A DNA stretch of 64,000 nucleotides from Cristatella mucedo (Eukaryota > Bryozoa > Phylactolaemata > Cristatellidae), in contig WPIO01000022.1 of the NCBI GenBank assembly GCA_009760855.2, forward strand, positions 5,466,501 through 5,530,500, written 5' to 3'. The position numbers and the translations under genes were made by a program. This document shows positions 1 through 13,901 of this stretch, piece by piece. Positions within the stretch are counted from its first letter, which is position 1. Each line of letters begins with the position of its first letter. The notes under the pieces are model-generated. The model ran no database searches, was not told the origin of the DNA, and worked only from the letters and a program-made list of their open reading frames with translations.

Positions 1-177
1 CTCTTTCTCTTATTCACCTATGGCGAAAAGCCAAAGCCATCTCCCAGGCTCTTATAACACCAGTTACAAATCACCACCAGGATATGACCTATATGCAAAA
101 TATTAAGGCAGAATTATATTAGGGCAGAATTTCAAGAAAATACTTATAAAATTGGTCAAGAAATCGAATAATAAGAG

Positions 178-590
178 CACCTTTCAAAAGACAAACATGC
201 TAGAATTGGGATCACAAGTTCTGACGACTTCCACATAGAAGGAAAAAATAATTATGCAAACCATGTCAAACCCGGATGTAAACCGAAAACAACATTTATA
301 TAGCTAATAAATTAACCAATCTCTGCATCATATGTGACTTGTGTCTCAAATTTTCGAACCTTGTTATATTGAGGTATATGTGTGAAGCTTGTTGAGGTGA
401 ATTGTGCCTTGTAAATCCATAACTTGGCTAATATTTCACAGATCAACAAGAAATTTGAAATGCAAGTTCAGCTCTGCTTGTACCATATTGCATTAGTTTA
501 TTTCTGACTTCGGTTTGTAAGTTTTGCTATACATACCTACGATTGCAGAAAATAAAGCTCTAGGACGTTTGATAGAATGTATAGCAGAAT
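178..590 (+). mobile_element. Left arm plus centre of the foldback element family
   Basis: Aligns by eye with 48475-48915, for example GCAAACCATGTCAAACCCGG, then CTTGTAAATCCATAAC, CAAGTTCAGCTCTGCTTG and AAGCTCTAGGACGTTTGATA. It stops where the other copy enters its right arm, so only half of the element is present. No coding capacity. Confidence 0.75.
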
Positions 591-829
591 TCCCGTTTCT
601 CTCTTGTTTAGGAATATCGCTACCCTATTTCAAAGGGACTGCCAAAAACTGCCCCGTGGCACTACTATTGCCTTGATAGACCTAACACTGTCACGTTGAC
701 CTTCGAAGCCCATCTTGTCTCAGCCCCATCAAACCTAGACGGAACTGATTCAGCAGCATTAACCTTCTCATTCCCCAGAACCTCACAGGACAATACAATA
801 GTGGCCAATTTCTTCAAGTTACTATTGGC

Positions 830-1150
830 AAAATATGTGCTTCCCAGCAGATCATAGACAGTGGATCTTGCGGCCACAATTTTTGGGTGCCTACGCTGTC
901 TCTGCGTCAGACTGTACTACGGTGAAGCCACGAAAATTAAGCATGTGCCATGCTGGAGAATGGTCTCTACATGCACTGGTAAAGCCACGTAAAACCAACA
1001 GCATCATCTCATGCAAAGAAAAAGAATGGCTCTCAGTAGCACAGCTTCATCTGAGCATAAACTGCTTTCAGTGTACAAACCAACAGCCTTCATCTCGCGC
1101 AGCAAAGAAAAATAAGAGAAGCATGGCCGAGTCATGAAGTCAGTCAAGGA
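830..1150. mobile_element. LINE-A fragments
   Basis: Two short pieces match LINE-A 3' sequence: around 845-885 in sense orientation (the conserved LWNSLP region) and around 1075-1140 in antisense. They look like a scrambled old insertion. Confidence 0.4.
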
Positions 1151-1159
1151 AATAAGTAG

Positions 1160-2540
1160 CGCAGAAGTCGAAGTGTAAGAGAGCTACAATGGAACTGCCA
1201 AAGTGGGTAGCACGGAAAAAGATGGCATCACTGCGCAAGCATCGTGCAAGCTCCTCGGTCTAGGACCAGCAAAGCAAAACACTTACATCGCCAACGGCCT
1301 TTAAGTGAAACACAAGGACATCAAAATTTGCTGTACCGAGAGGGTCGAAGGATAAGAAGAGACTCAAACACTGCAGCAATTCAACCAGGTATGAAGAAGC
1401 CAAGCTGAGGAAGAAATTTTAGGGTTAGAGATTCCTGGATTATATCAGCTGACCAGCTGGAGGGAGGGGCACTGCATTTTTAGCATGATAGGGAAATGAA
1501 TTTCTTGGACTGAATTTCTTGAACTTCAAGACCAACCCAGCAATCATTATTTAGCACCAACCGTATGGCAACTCGATGGCCTTTTCAGCAGCCCCGACAA
1601 TGCCAAGTTACTTACAGTTGCCAAGTCGAACCTGGGAAGCATCAGGCATCTTAAGATTGTGGCGATCGACCCTAAATATGGTCAAAGATCAAGCGCGTCG
1701 ATTGCAGGAGGCCGTTTCTGAATATACTTTTAAATGTCAGGCGGTCGTCACAGTGGGAAGGAGGACATCCGTACTACGAGCATTTGACGAAGGCCTCACA
1801 ACGAACGCACGTCGGCAATTGAACTCATCAAGTCACTGATTATAGCAGCACATTTTAAGGTTATAAAGAAGAGGAGATAACTGACCAACACACGAAACTA
1901 ATCGGACCCGGCAAAACAGGTCACACAAACAACACCAGAGCCTCATATTGGCCAGACTAATAGTTGTTCTCAATCTCTCTTGAAAGATGCTTCAATCGAC
2001 TGTATTGATAGGTCGAGAAGGTCGGAAGCAATGACGTTAATGCACGCTAAGCATGTCTTCTCGAGTGAGCTCACCGGATGGGTGTGCTGAACTGCACCAC
2101 GATGAAGTGAGCACCACTAATCGCATGCTGGAGCAGAAAAACAAGCAGCATCGCCGCTGGTTTGCGGACAGCCAACACCGGCGCCGAGGGTCGACCAGGT
2201 GGAATAGCTCAGCAGCTGCAGGACTGTGAAACCATGCACGCAAATGCCAGGTGCCCGAGGTCACGGGATTTGGTGCGATCGGGAGAACCTGTGCACGCCA
2301 AGTCATTCTCGGCCTTCTTCAACGCCACAGCTTCGAACATTCCACAGCAAAAGCTGCAGACCCACACCGAGTGTCCGCCCCGTTCAGTCGACACTCATAA
2401 CAGTTACTAGGCAAGAAGAAAACAACCGAAAACGCACGGGCACACGACATTCTGCCGAGCTGACCCGGGGCGTGGCACGCAGGGTGCACGTTGCACCAGG
2501 CAGTTGCACTTCGTAGGCAGCTGAATGAACCGGCCGAGCA
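1160..2540. other. Stretch without recognisable gene
   Basis: No exon with paired splice sites and no PGM1 continuation was found. Short overlapping open frames on both strands at 2040-2560 look fortuitous. Confidence 0.4.
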
Positions 2541-2560
2541 GAGGCACAGTCAATGCATAC

Positions 2561-5032
<2,472 letters not shown>

Positions 5033-5559
5033 TTACCGCAGGATTGGCGTCAGCGGCAGCCGACGATAATAGGGCAACCGTTGCGTGGTGATGGTGGTAC
5101 CGGCAAATGCCGCTTGCACGGAAGCAGTTACTGTATTGCTGAAAACCGGCGCAGATGCGCGACGGAGCGCTGGTTCACCAGGGGTTTACCGTAGAACCCA
5201 AGGCGCTCATGTATGCATAGTTTTCGAAGGGAATCATTTGTTCGGCGATCAGTCGTTGCGATGTCTCGACTTGCGGATGGCTGGCTTTTGCAACCGCGTA
5301 CTCGCTCAAAGGGAACTCCTCAACTGTCGCCAGTTGGTAACCATTCGTGGGATCTACTCAAAGCAGAATGCACCAACGTAAGGGTCAGGGCCTAAATTAT
5401 GGCCCAAGACTTTTGTCGCTGCTTAGCTAGAAATGTGGCGATATTCTTGGGTCTGGCAATTCCTTTAACTGTTGGCATCGCCCCAGGGCGCCGGGTCTTA
5501 GTCAAGGTTTAAGTGCTCTCACTCCCTGATCCGGGTCTTATGTTCGAGTCCTGCAGCAG

Positions 5560-7070
5560 GCAACTTATCTCGGTCTGTAACTCCACAAAGCTACATGGAC
5601 TAAGTGAGTGTTGCACTGGAGTTTTCAAAGGCGCATTTAAAGCGTCACCAGCTTTCGGCATACCGTTGCTGAGTCAGAACGGCAATCGAGAGATAAAGAG
5701 TAGCATGGGAATAGCAGCTCAGGACCGCTGAAAAGCGGGTGCCGCAGCCGGTAGCAGGAGAGATGCGTAATTGCATAAGAGTCGTAGGAAGTCAGTTCCA
5801 CAACCTAGGACCTGCAGAGCAAAAGCTTTTCTGTCACCAAAAACAGTCTTTAAGCGAAAGAATGGACCAGGAAATGTATTGTCCACGTAGGACCGGAGGA
5901 CACGAGGAGGCTGAAACTGGTGCAGCAGGCCAGCTTGTTATTGAGCCAAGCCATAGCGGGCCTGGCGGTCAGAAGAATTTTTACCTGTGTCTGTTGATCA
6001 GCTGGAAGCCATCGAAGCTCCTTCAGCAAAGGATACTCGTGGCTGAAACCCCGGGGATTTTTAATTAGCCTTGCAGCAATATTCATCACCAGATGCGGGC
6101 ACTCGATGGCTTTATTAGGGAACCCAGCCAAAATGGGATTGCAGTTGTGGAGCCGAAACGGAGCCAGGGAGCTAGCTGGATTTTTATCAAGCCTCTGTGG
6201 TAGACCGTCCGGAATTTTAGACAGGGTTCAAACGTGACGGCTAGTTGTGGAAGCAGTTTTCTTGATGAATTTTTCAAAGTTTAAGCAGTTATAAAAGAGA
6301 ACAATTATATTTCCAGCACAGTGTGACGGTCGCACAACGGCATCAATTAGAAGGGCACTGTCCGAGTTCAGCCGAATGCTTGGAGTCCTATGAGTTTGAC
6401 TTTATTATAGATTAGTTTAAGAACATTGACTGACATCCAGACTCGAGTGCCTGCAAGTCAAGCATTTGGTGTATCGGTCGTTTCAAGAGGATTCCTAGGG
6501 TTTACATGACAAATACAACTAGGTACAGTCAGCATAGAAGTGATAGCCGATCCCATTGGCCCGAATTATTTTTCCACAGGCTTGGAATAAATTGAGAATA
6601 GCAAAGGACCGAGAATGAATCCTCGTGGAACTCAACAGGTGACTGATCTGCCGGATAAGAAATGACCGCACGAAACAGATTGAACCTGACCGGACGTCTA
6701 CCATTTGAACCACGTCAGTTCCTTGTCTGCCAGACCGATCATTGTTCTCAGTAGCTCAACTAGGATATCGCGATCATTAATGTCAAACGCAGCTGACAGT
6801 CCAAGCAGGGCCAGGACAGTCATCTTACCGTCTTCATTTCTGCTTGGGATGTTGGTGACATGCATAAGAGCAGTTTCATAAGGAGTAGTGTCGATTGAAT
6901 CTACATTAAAATTTATCTGACAAATTAATCATTCTCAATACGTGCTACTAGCAGCGTAGCAACAATTTTTTCGAAAATCTGACAAAAAAGACGAAGTGAG
7001 AATGGGTGAAAGTTCACTGTGACATCTGAATCTAATCCATGCTTTTTAAATATTGGTCAAACGATGGCCG
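5560..7070 (-). mobile_element. LINE-A copy with decayed reverse transcriptase
   Basis: Minus-strand frames, broken by frameshifts, carry reverse-transcriptase motifs in order: LALLGLSAAFDINDRDILVE (about 6750-6830), a GVPQG-like step with LGPLLFSIY, then GIGYHFYAD (about 6520-6560), and the C-terminal PHLVMNIAARLI and LLKELRWLPADQQTQ (about 5990-6120). The 3' tail reaches about 5560 and matches the 36-kb copy. The longest reverse-transcriptase span in the window, but clearly inactive. Confidence 0.85.
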
Positions 7071-7740
7071 ATTTAAGATTTTAGAAAAAAAAAACATTTT
7101 CCAGAGACGCAATAAGAAACTGGGTTATATATAGCTGGACTGAGTTTTTCCGCTAGTGAAGACCACAGAAGGGATGGTTTAGGATATTTAGAAGACGAGC
7201 ACTTTTTAATACTTTTAATTGAGCTGACCAATAAGTCTAATGAAAACTCGCAAAATTTCTTATGGAAGGTCACAGGTTTTGACTGTGAGAGCACTTTATT
7301 TAATCAGCTGTGGCTTTATTAAGGCACGAAAATATCAAATTCTTTCAACAAATAAAGCAGAAAACATCGGCTAAGCAGTTAATATCCAGAGAGTGAGACC
7401 ACTTAAGAACTGTCAAACAAGTTATCAACTGTCTAGAATTTTTTTTTAAAGCAAGAAACAGAGCTTGAAAAAACTCCTGGCTTTTCTTTTCTTCCGGATG
7501 TAGGCACTGAGAAAATCTGTGAAATAGATCGGCTGCACACCCGGAGGTCTTAAAAGTGGCATTAAAGCTTGCATTTTAGATGGGGCATCTTTAGAAATGT
7601 TTGGTGAATATGAAGGAATCTCTAATCTCCGTATACTGACAAGAATGTAGGCGAGCATGCTCGACCAGAGCTCTCCTAAGTTTCAATTTTACGGCATCAA
7701 TGAGGGTATCGAGGCTGTAGGCAGAGTCTGGGTGCAAATA
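7070..7740. other. AT-rich stretch, possible 5' continuation of the LINE-A copy
   Basis: Two short minus-strand open frames (7073-7294, 7446-7658) could be degraded LINE coding sequence, but no motif is clear. Nothing else is seen. Confidence 0.3.
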
Positions 7741-7810
7741 AAAAAATGCAACTCATTTGCATGGAACCCTGAAGAGAACTTAATCTCCATACAGGTGCAT
7801 CGCAAAGACA
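7740..7810 (-). mobile_element. LINE-B/SINE-A 3' hairpin tail remnant
   Basis: On the minus strand it reads GCACCTGTATGGAGATTAAG then TTCTCTTCAGGG, the shared tail hairpin of LINE-B and SINE-A. Confidence 0.55.
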
Positions 7811-8724
7811 TCTGCATTACAGAGTTCAACACTTTCTCAGCAATCTTACATGGCTCACTGCAAGTAGGGGTTGTGTGAAACCGCTACGACTCTTCTGCCG
7901 CTTTATAAATGAGACTTTTGAGTCAGCTGATCTTTTACCTGCACGGGAATCAAGCAAGTCTTTATTCCGAAACTATTAATCCTGCAGGCCACCTCGGTGC
8001 CCCACCTCTCCTGCGCCGCCTAGCAGTAAAGTAGGCCGCTGAGGCAAGCAGCTCGAACGTGCGTGAAGAAGCAGCGGCTGGATCTGAGGTTCTTCTCTTC
8101 AGAAGGAAGAAAAGAACGCGTGTCTCGCGCTTATCGCGCAGGAGGCTCGTGCTGCAGCTTCTCGCGGAACGGCAGGAGCAAGCCGCGGGGTCGGGCGGCG
8201 AGGGCGGCGTCGTGTAGAGCTGCTCGTCGATGCCGAACTCACTGCGAATGACAAACTGCGAACGAGCAAACGGTACGAAGAGACGGGCGAACGAGGATCT
8301 CCAATCCTAGCCAATAGTCAGCTGAGGGCTGCCGAATCAGAAGTCAATGCGAATACGCCTTCACCCCTTTATTTGCAGCATATGCAAAAAATGCCTAGAA
8401 ATAGATACAGTTCACCGAGGGTGCCATATTGACGTATCGCTACTGTTATTCTTATTTTTGCCTCGTCGCAAAATTCGCTGCAGCAGCTCTTTGGAGAACT
8501 TAAGGCTTTACGGCTATGCCACCTTAAGCTACGCTGCAGTGGCTAGCCTAGTTACAGATCCCATAACCAAGCTGGAGCATGCATGATGTTGTTGGTAACA
8601 TACCGCCTAGACTAAGGTACGCGCGAAAAGCGATCTTTCGGGCCTTCGCGGTAAAACGCTTGCTCGTGGCAGTTGGTGAACAACACTGTGGCTTGGCTCG
8701 TCTGCCGTGAACGTCACAGCTGCC

Positions 8725-9230
8725 ACATTAACTACTTCTTACCGACCTGCACTGGCCCTCCATCAAGCAGCGTATCGACTTTTAAGATTCTGTCTCTCGC
8801 ACTTGGATCTTTCCATTCACTTTCTCCGAACCGCGACGAATGATAGTTATCAGCCACGGTCAGTCTGTTTTAGATCTTTCGGTACGTACTTCTCCCGCCG
8901 GAAGCTTCGAGCCTCTCCTTCGACCTTCGAACTTTGGTCATTTAGCTTTTCCTCAAACCTACCTCAAACCCTCTGGAGACCATGCCATTAGCTCCTATGC
9001 TCAACAAAGCCAAGAACATCTCTTGACTAGACGACATTTACAGGAATGCTCAAAGCCCTCCCGTGCTTCGCAGCATTGGCTCTGTCGTTGTGAATTGTCG
9101 TCCTACGTGCGTTTATGCATGCTGAAAGTGTGCCGCTAATCATGATCGAGATTAGGATCCTTCTTATACAGCATTTTAAAGTGCCTAAAAAAGATTTATC
9201 TCTTTCAGAGCGCTATGCACATTTAATGGA
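8725..9230 (+). mobile_element. LINE-B 3' end
   Basis: Contains GACCTGCACTGGCCCTCCAT and KQRID/KILSL-type coding, then a P..PLETMPL stretch, the 3' UTR and the tail hairpin AAAGTGCC...AGAGCGCT at about 9178-9223. Followed directly by a SINE-A. Confidence 0.8.
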
Positions 9231-9232
9231 GA

Positions 9233-9380
9233 CTAAGGAGCTGGTTTGGCGCAGCGGTTAAGGTACTCGTCCCGACCAAAGTCTGGCCGAAGTCGTGAGC
9301 TCGTGCCCCGTGAGATATGTGGAGCACCTGAATAGAGATTAAGCTCTCCTAGATTACTATACAAATGAATTATGTATTCA
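9233..9380 (+). mobile_element. SINE-A copy
   Basis: tRNA-like head (TTTGGCGCAGCGGTTAAGG as A box region; CGTGAGCTCGTGCCCC as degenerate B box) joined to a LINE-B-type hairpin tail (GAGCACCTGAATAGAGATTA) and an AAATGAAT end. Confidence 0.8.
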
Positions 9381-9789
9381 ATTTTTAAAGAGATGCTATT
9401 TTCCGCTCGACCGCCGCCCGTCCCAGTTGCACCGGCTCCAAGCCACGAGACTGTCGCAGGCCTAACGCTAGGGAACGACTGTTTGATGAATCTCTTTACT
9501 GCTCGGTCGCGTGCTGCTGCGATAGCGAGGGAACTAAGCAATGCTACTGGGGGAGCCCAGGCAGAACAAGACTATAGAGGGCGCGACATATGCTAACAAG
9601 CGTGGACAGTCGGCAGGTTCCCTACGACAGATTTATACGGCAGATTTCCGGCATAATATTAGTCTATAGCTCAGAAAAGTCATAAGGACTAAATAGATGT
9701 TGTGATGGAGAGTACTCTTTGTGTACTCGAAGCGCAAGCGGCGTTTGGTGATCATACAGGTCTGATAGACTTTATTTCATAACAGAGAG

Positions 9790-10060
9790 CAACTGAGAAA
9801 CCCAACAGCTCAGTCAGGAGAAAGGTCGATGTTGTGCGTCTCGCGGAAGTAGCAGCCCATGACGGCTGGCGTGGCTGTGCAAGAGTCGGCAGGAGGTGAG
9901 AAGGTGGCGTTGCATAAGAATTGTGGACGCGAGATCCACAGTCTACGATCCGCTGGCGTGTTGCCTGAAGAAAAGCGAGCGAGCGACGGAATTAGTGTTT
10001 TTTTGGGTAAACGCTCCATTCAGAAATGCAATATTCAGTGGTCTAACGTCGATGGCTGGT
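9790..10060 (-). mobile_element. LINE-A 3' fragment
   Basis: Antisense of the LWNSLP...RND region (TAAGAATTGTGGACGCGAGA on plus) and of the PAADYG region; same order as the 36-kb copy. Confidence 0.7.
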
Positions 10061-10177
10061 GCTCCGTATTTCTTCAGGAATTCTAGGACTAGTTGACAGA
10101 AGCTGTCTTATATGGATACCATCTTGGACGGTGCAGTCCTAGACGTCTGGCTTCCTAAATGGATACCGTCTGCTTAC

Positions 10178-10340
10178 CTTCCGGGTCACCGCCGTTAGTG
10201 AGCACTTCCGGCTTGAGCCTGGCCATTATGACGTCGCTGCGCAGTACTGGAAATTGCTGCTCCGTCTTAAACTTGTGCAGCGGAACTTCAGTCGTTTGTC
10301 GTGTAGCCGTACTCTTACAACCATGCTGAGCCTGTCGAAT
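10178..10340 (-). CDS. Possible orphan exon
   Basis: An open minus-strand frame ends at a strong donor (GGAAG|GTAAGC, 10178). It reads TTEVPLHKFKTEQQFPVL then SDVIMARLKPEVLTNGGDPE, which looks like protein rather than noise. The acceptor is not convincing (candidates at about 10302-10330, no pyrimidine tract) and I do not recognise the sequence. Confidence 0.3.
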
Positions 10341-10359
10341 TACCCCGGTATGCATTCCC

Positions 10360-10560
10360 GTCTTTTTTTTTCTTTTTTTTTACGGCTGACGGCAAATGGG
10401 TGAATTGGTATATTAGCAATGCTACCAAGCTTCTCGACCAGCCCCCCCCCCCGAGAGAGCTAGGGTGTGCGTGTATGTGTGTGAGCAGAGACATATATAT
10501 ATACATATAGAGAGTGAGAGAGACGGAGGGAGAGGGAGAGAGATGGGAAAAGAGAGAAGT
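10360..10560. repeat. Simple-sequence cluster
   Basis: T-rich runs (10362-10380), a C run at 10442-10452, TG and AT dinucleotides near 10470-10505, and GA-rich sequence to about 10555. Confidence 0.7.
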
Positions 10561-10868
10561 CAAATTGTATGGCGGTGCACCTTAGATTGGAGGTGTGCTC
10601 TACCGTTCATCGAGATTTTTGCAAAAGCATTATGCTAGCACGGAGTTCCCACTGGATAACTGCTAAGTCATTGCCGCTTGCCTTATTGGCGACCTACCTT
10701 ATATCGCTGGCTCATTTCCACCTCGCCTTCGGCATCTGAAGGGTTTGCTTGACCGATAATCGTTCTAGCAAGGCGTTCGTCATGCGACGATCCTTAAATA
10801 ATTTGGCGATGAGTAGATCGGGCGAGTGAGCTTCGAAGCGATGCTCTAATCGGATTCTTTGTTTATAG

Positions 10869-13850
10869 GGCAGCTGCTGTTTGTTGATACGTATGGAGCA
10901 GATATGGCTAAAGTGTTACAGTCTATTTCGAACGCTCTGCAAAGCACCATGGCGTTAGTAGCGTGGCTACCGCTGCACATGCAGCCGCCGAACATGGGCA
11001 TCGTCGCACTTTCTTGTCCGAAAAAGGTAGGCTCCAAATTTATCTGTAAAAGGCGTATCTAGCCGAGGCTCACCCAGGTCTCACGACGCTTTTGTCTCGA
11101 TTTTGGGAGACTCGCGTCAAGTGCCCCAACTGGTCAGACGGAACTCGGCATGGAAGCAGGGAGGGTCTAGGCAGGGCAGAGAAGAGGTCGACGTTGAAGA
11201 GAAGGACAAGGCGCCCATAACTGTACGCACGACGGCAAGCTCTGCAGAGCGCGGCTATAAGCATCGAGAACGGCTTCGCTTGCATGCATGTCTTGCTCAA
11301 CGCGTGTTTTTTTGGCCGTCGGTGCGTTTTTAAGTAGTTTAATGTCGTTTTAAGCTCGCGTAGGTCCACATTCTCTTAGCTATACCACAGCTAGCTTGGA
11401 TCTGAGATGCCATTCGTGGTCGAGCATTTCATCTCGGTCCCCCACACCTTGCAAGCGTCATTTGCTGGCACTTCCTCACGAAGCCTCTAACCGTGCACAC
11501 TGGGAGCCGGTCCCTTTTTACTATCATACAGCCGTCTTTCATTATTACCTGCTGCTCAGTCCTGGCTGCCATTGGTCGTTGTTGAACCAAATGGGATATT
11601 TCGTATCGTTAATTTTGTATTCAGCATCATCCGGGAATACTTTGGCGACGATCGCAGGAAGTGATTGTCGATCCACCGCTCCGATGCTTTTTAGCAATCG
11701 GGCGTTGTGCAAGTGACTGTAAAGCAAATTCCTCCATTTCGTGCTCCGTTCTGGTGAAAGGTTGGGCATAAGCTACCTTCAAAAGTTGCTTCAGCGAGCA
11801 TTCCATGCCCCACTGCCGAGGGGTTCCCTCGAACTGAAGTGAGACTTGGCTTTCATGCTGGTCGCAGCTTTCGTTTCCACAGTAGCAAGTCGGCTGTTAT
11901 GGTAATTAAAGGTGCATTCAAGGTGCCGTAGACGATAGGCACTACTTTGCATTTCAACAGCACTTGGCCACTCCAGACAGCCGTGAGGTTTTGGAGCAGA
12001 GTCCCTCTGACTTTGTGGAGAGGGTGGAATGTTGACCGGACCGAGAGATAGGCGCCAGGTCAGACCGACCCCCTTCGTCCTGCTTGTATCGCGATGCACG
12101 GAGGGCATCGGCTCAGTAGCACGGCACCACCACATCGCCTTTGGTTCACCAGTCTGCCCAAGACACACTTGGAAGCAGACTATATCGTGTTCGCTCTCCC
12201 AGACCTTTTCCGATTCTTATCTTGGCAAATGTGCGTTCGGATGTGATGTGTGCCTTTTGTCCACCGCGGTACTGCTCCCCACAGCTATAGATATATGTGC
12301 TGTACCGTCATGTGGGAAATCTCTCGTTTTCTGTGCTTAGGAGTCAGTGTCCAGTCGTGTAGTTCGAATGCATGCGGGCTGGTACCGCTCCTTTCCTCAA
12401 CAGCTGGTGGGAGCATCCTCGAGAGGGGCCTGTGCACAGCTGTGGTCCACTTCTAATGAGGCGTTGACACAGGCCGATAACCCGATGGTGAACAGATGGT
12501 GGATTCGCCATCGGGGTCGGCCAAGGCACAGCCGGAGTCGAGGAGAGGAGACTAGAGTGGGAGAGAGGAGCAAGTGAAGTCGTGCTCCCTCTGCTCTGTG
12601 AGTAGTAGAATACATTGCTGGCGTTGTTCATCGGCTGGCTCTCTGATGTACGAACCAAACTACACAGTCGACTCGAGCGAAAGAGGATGAACGAAGGAAA
12701 TGGTGGACTATTATTATTTTTTTTATTTACCAGCGATGATGCTCATGTGACGCACGGCCACGGCTGAGGCAGCCAGTTCTATGCCTCGGTGGCTGCTTTC
12801 CATGGCTGCGGCAGCAGCAGCAGCAAACGAGGAAATGATATGGTACCAAGTTGAAGCGGTGGCTGCCTTGGTTGAATTACGCTGCTGCCGTTCTGTTCAG
12901 ATTTACCCACTATCGACCTCATCCGGCATCGTGCCATCAGTCCTTGAGACCGAGCCCAGGAATTCGGGGGGTGTGTTTTTCTCTTGCAGGTCCTGTTTGC
13001 ACTCCAGGCATTCCACGATAAACACGCCCTACTTCAGGCAGCGCTGCACGAGCTGTCCAAGTGCGCTGAGGCGGAGGCTTCGCTGCCCGGCCAGCCTCTG
13101 TCCACGAGTCCTCCACTCGAGGAGTTTGGCAAGGCTCTGCTCGACGAGTGCACGAAGGCCGGCGCCACTCAAGCCTTTCCGAAGGTGAGCTGCTTTGGAG
13201 CCTGCCCTCGGGAGTCTACTCGGCTCGAAGAAGGTGGAAGCCCGGCTTCAATGAGCCCGCACGTGCTCTGCCGATTGTGTGCTATGCTGGGCGGTTGTGT
13301 GCAAGGGTGAGACACCCAAGTATAGCGGATGCCACGCTATTGGCTACGGAGCAAGTTTGAGCATGTGCAGGCACGAGCGAGCCTATGTTTGTGCATGTGC
13401 AAGCATCGTGGATGCGCAGCCCATCACCACGTGCCTTGGCAGAGCTGCTGCACTTGGCAGCTCCGTGAGTTGAGAGCAATAGATCGATGGCTCGGTGGTC
13501 TGGTTTCAAAGCAATTCGACTTTGGGCTCACGATTGCAAAGTGCAGCGTGTGCTAGCGTTTTTGATCGGCAAGCTGTAGGCATGATGGCCGTGCATGGCT
13601 GTGTCGGCAGGCTGTCGCTCTAAGTGAGCATTGCTGTTAGTCAGGTTGCACGACTGGGCGACATGCAGTGGCTTCTCATCTCGTGTTAGGCCGTGTTAGA
13701 CGCATGCAATTGGATACCATTGCAGCATTTGGTGGGTCTTTGTGATTCGTCCTTCGTGTGCGTGTACCTGCTTACTTGCTCGTGCCTGCTGCTTGTGGAT
13801 GTTACCACCAAATATTTGGCAATGCTCTATATGCAGCATCGGTAAAGTGC

Positions 13851-13901
<51 letters not shown>

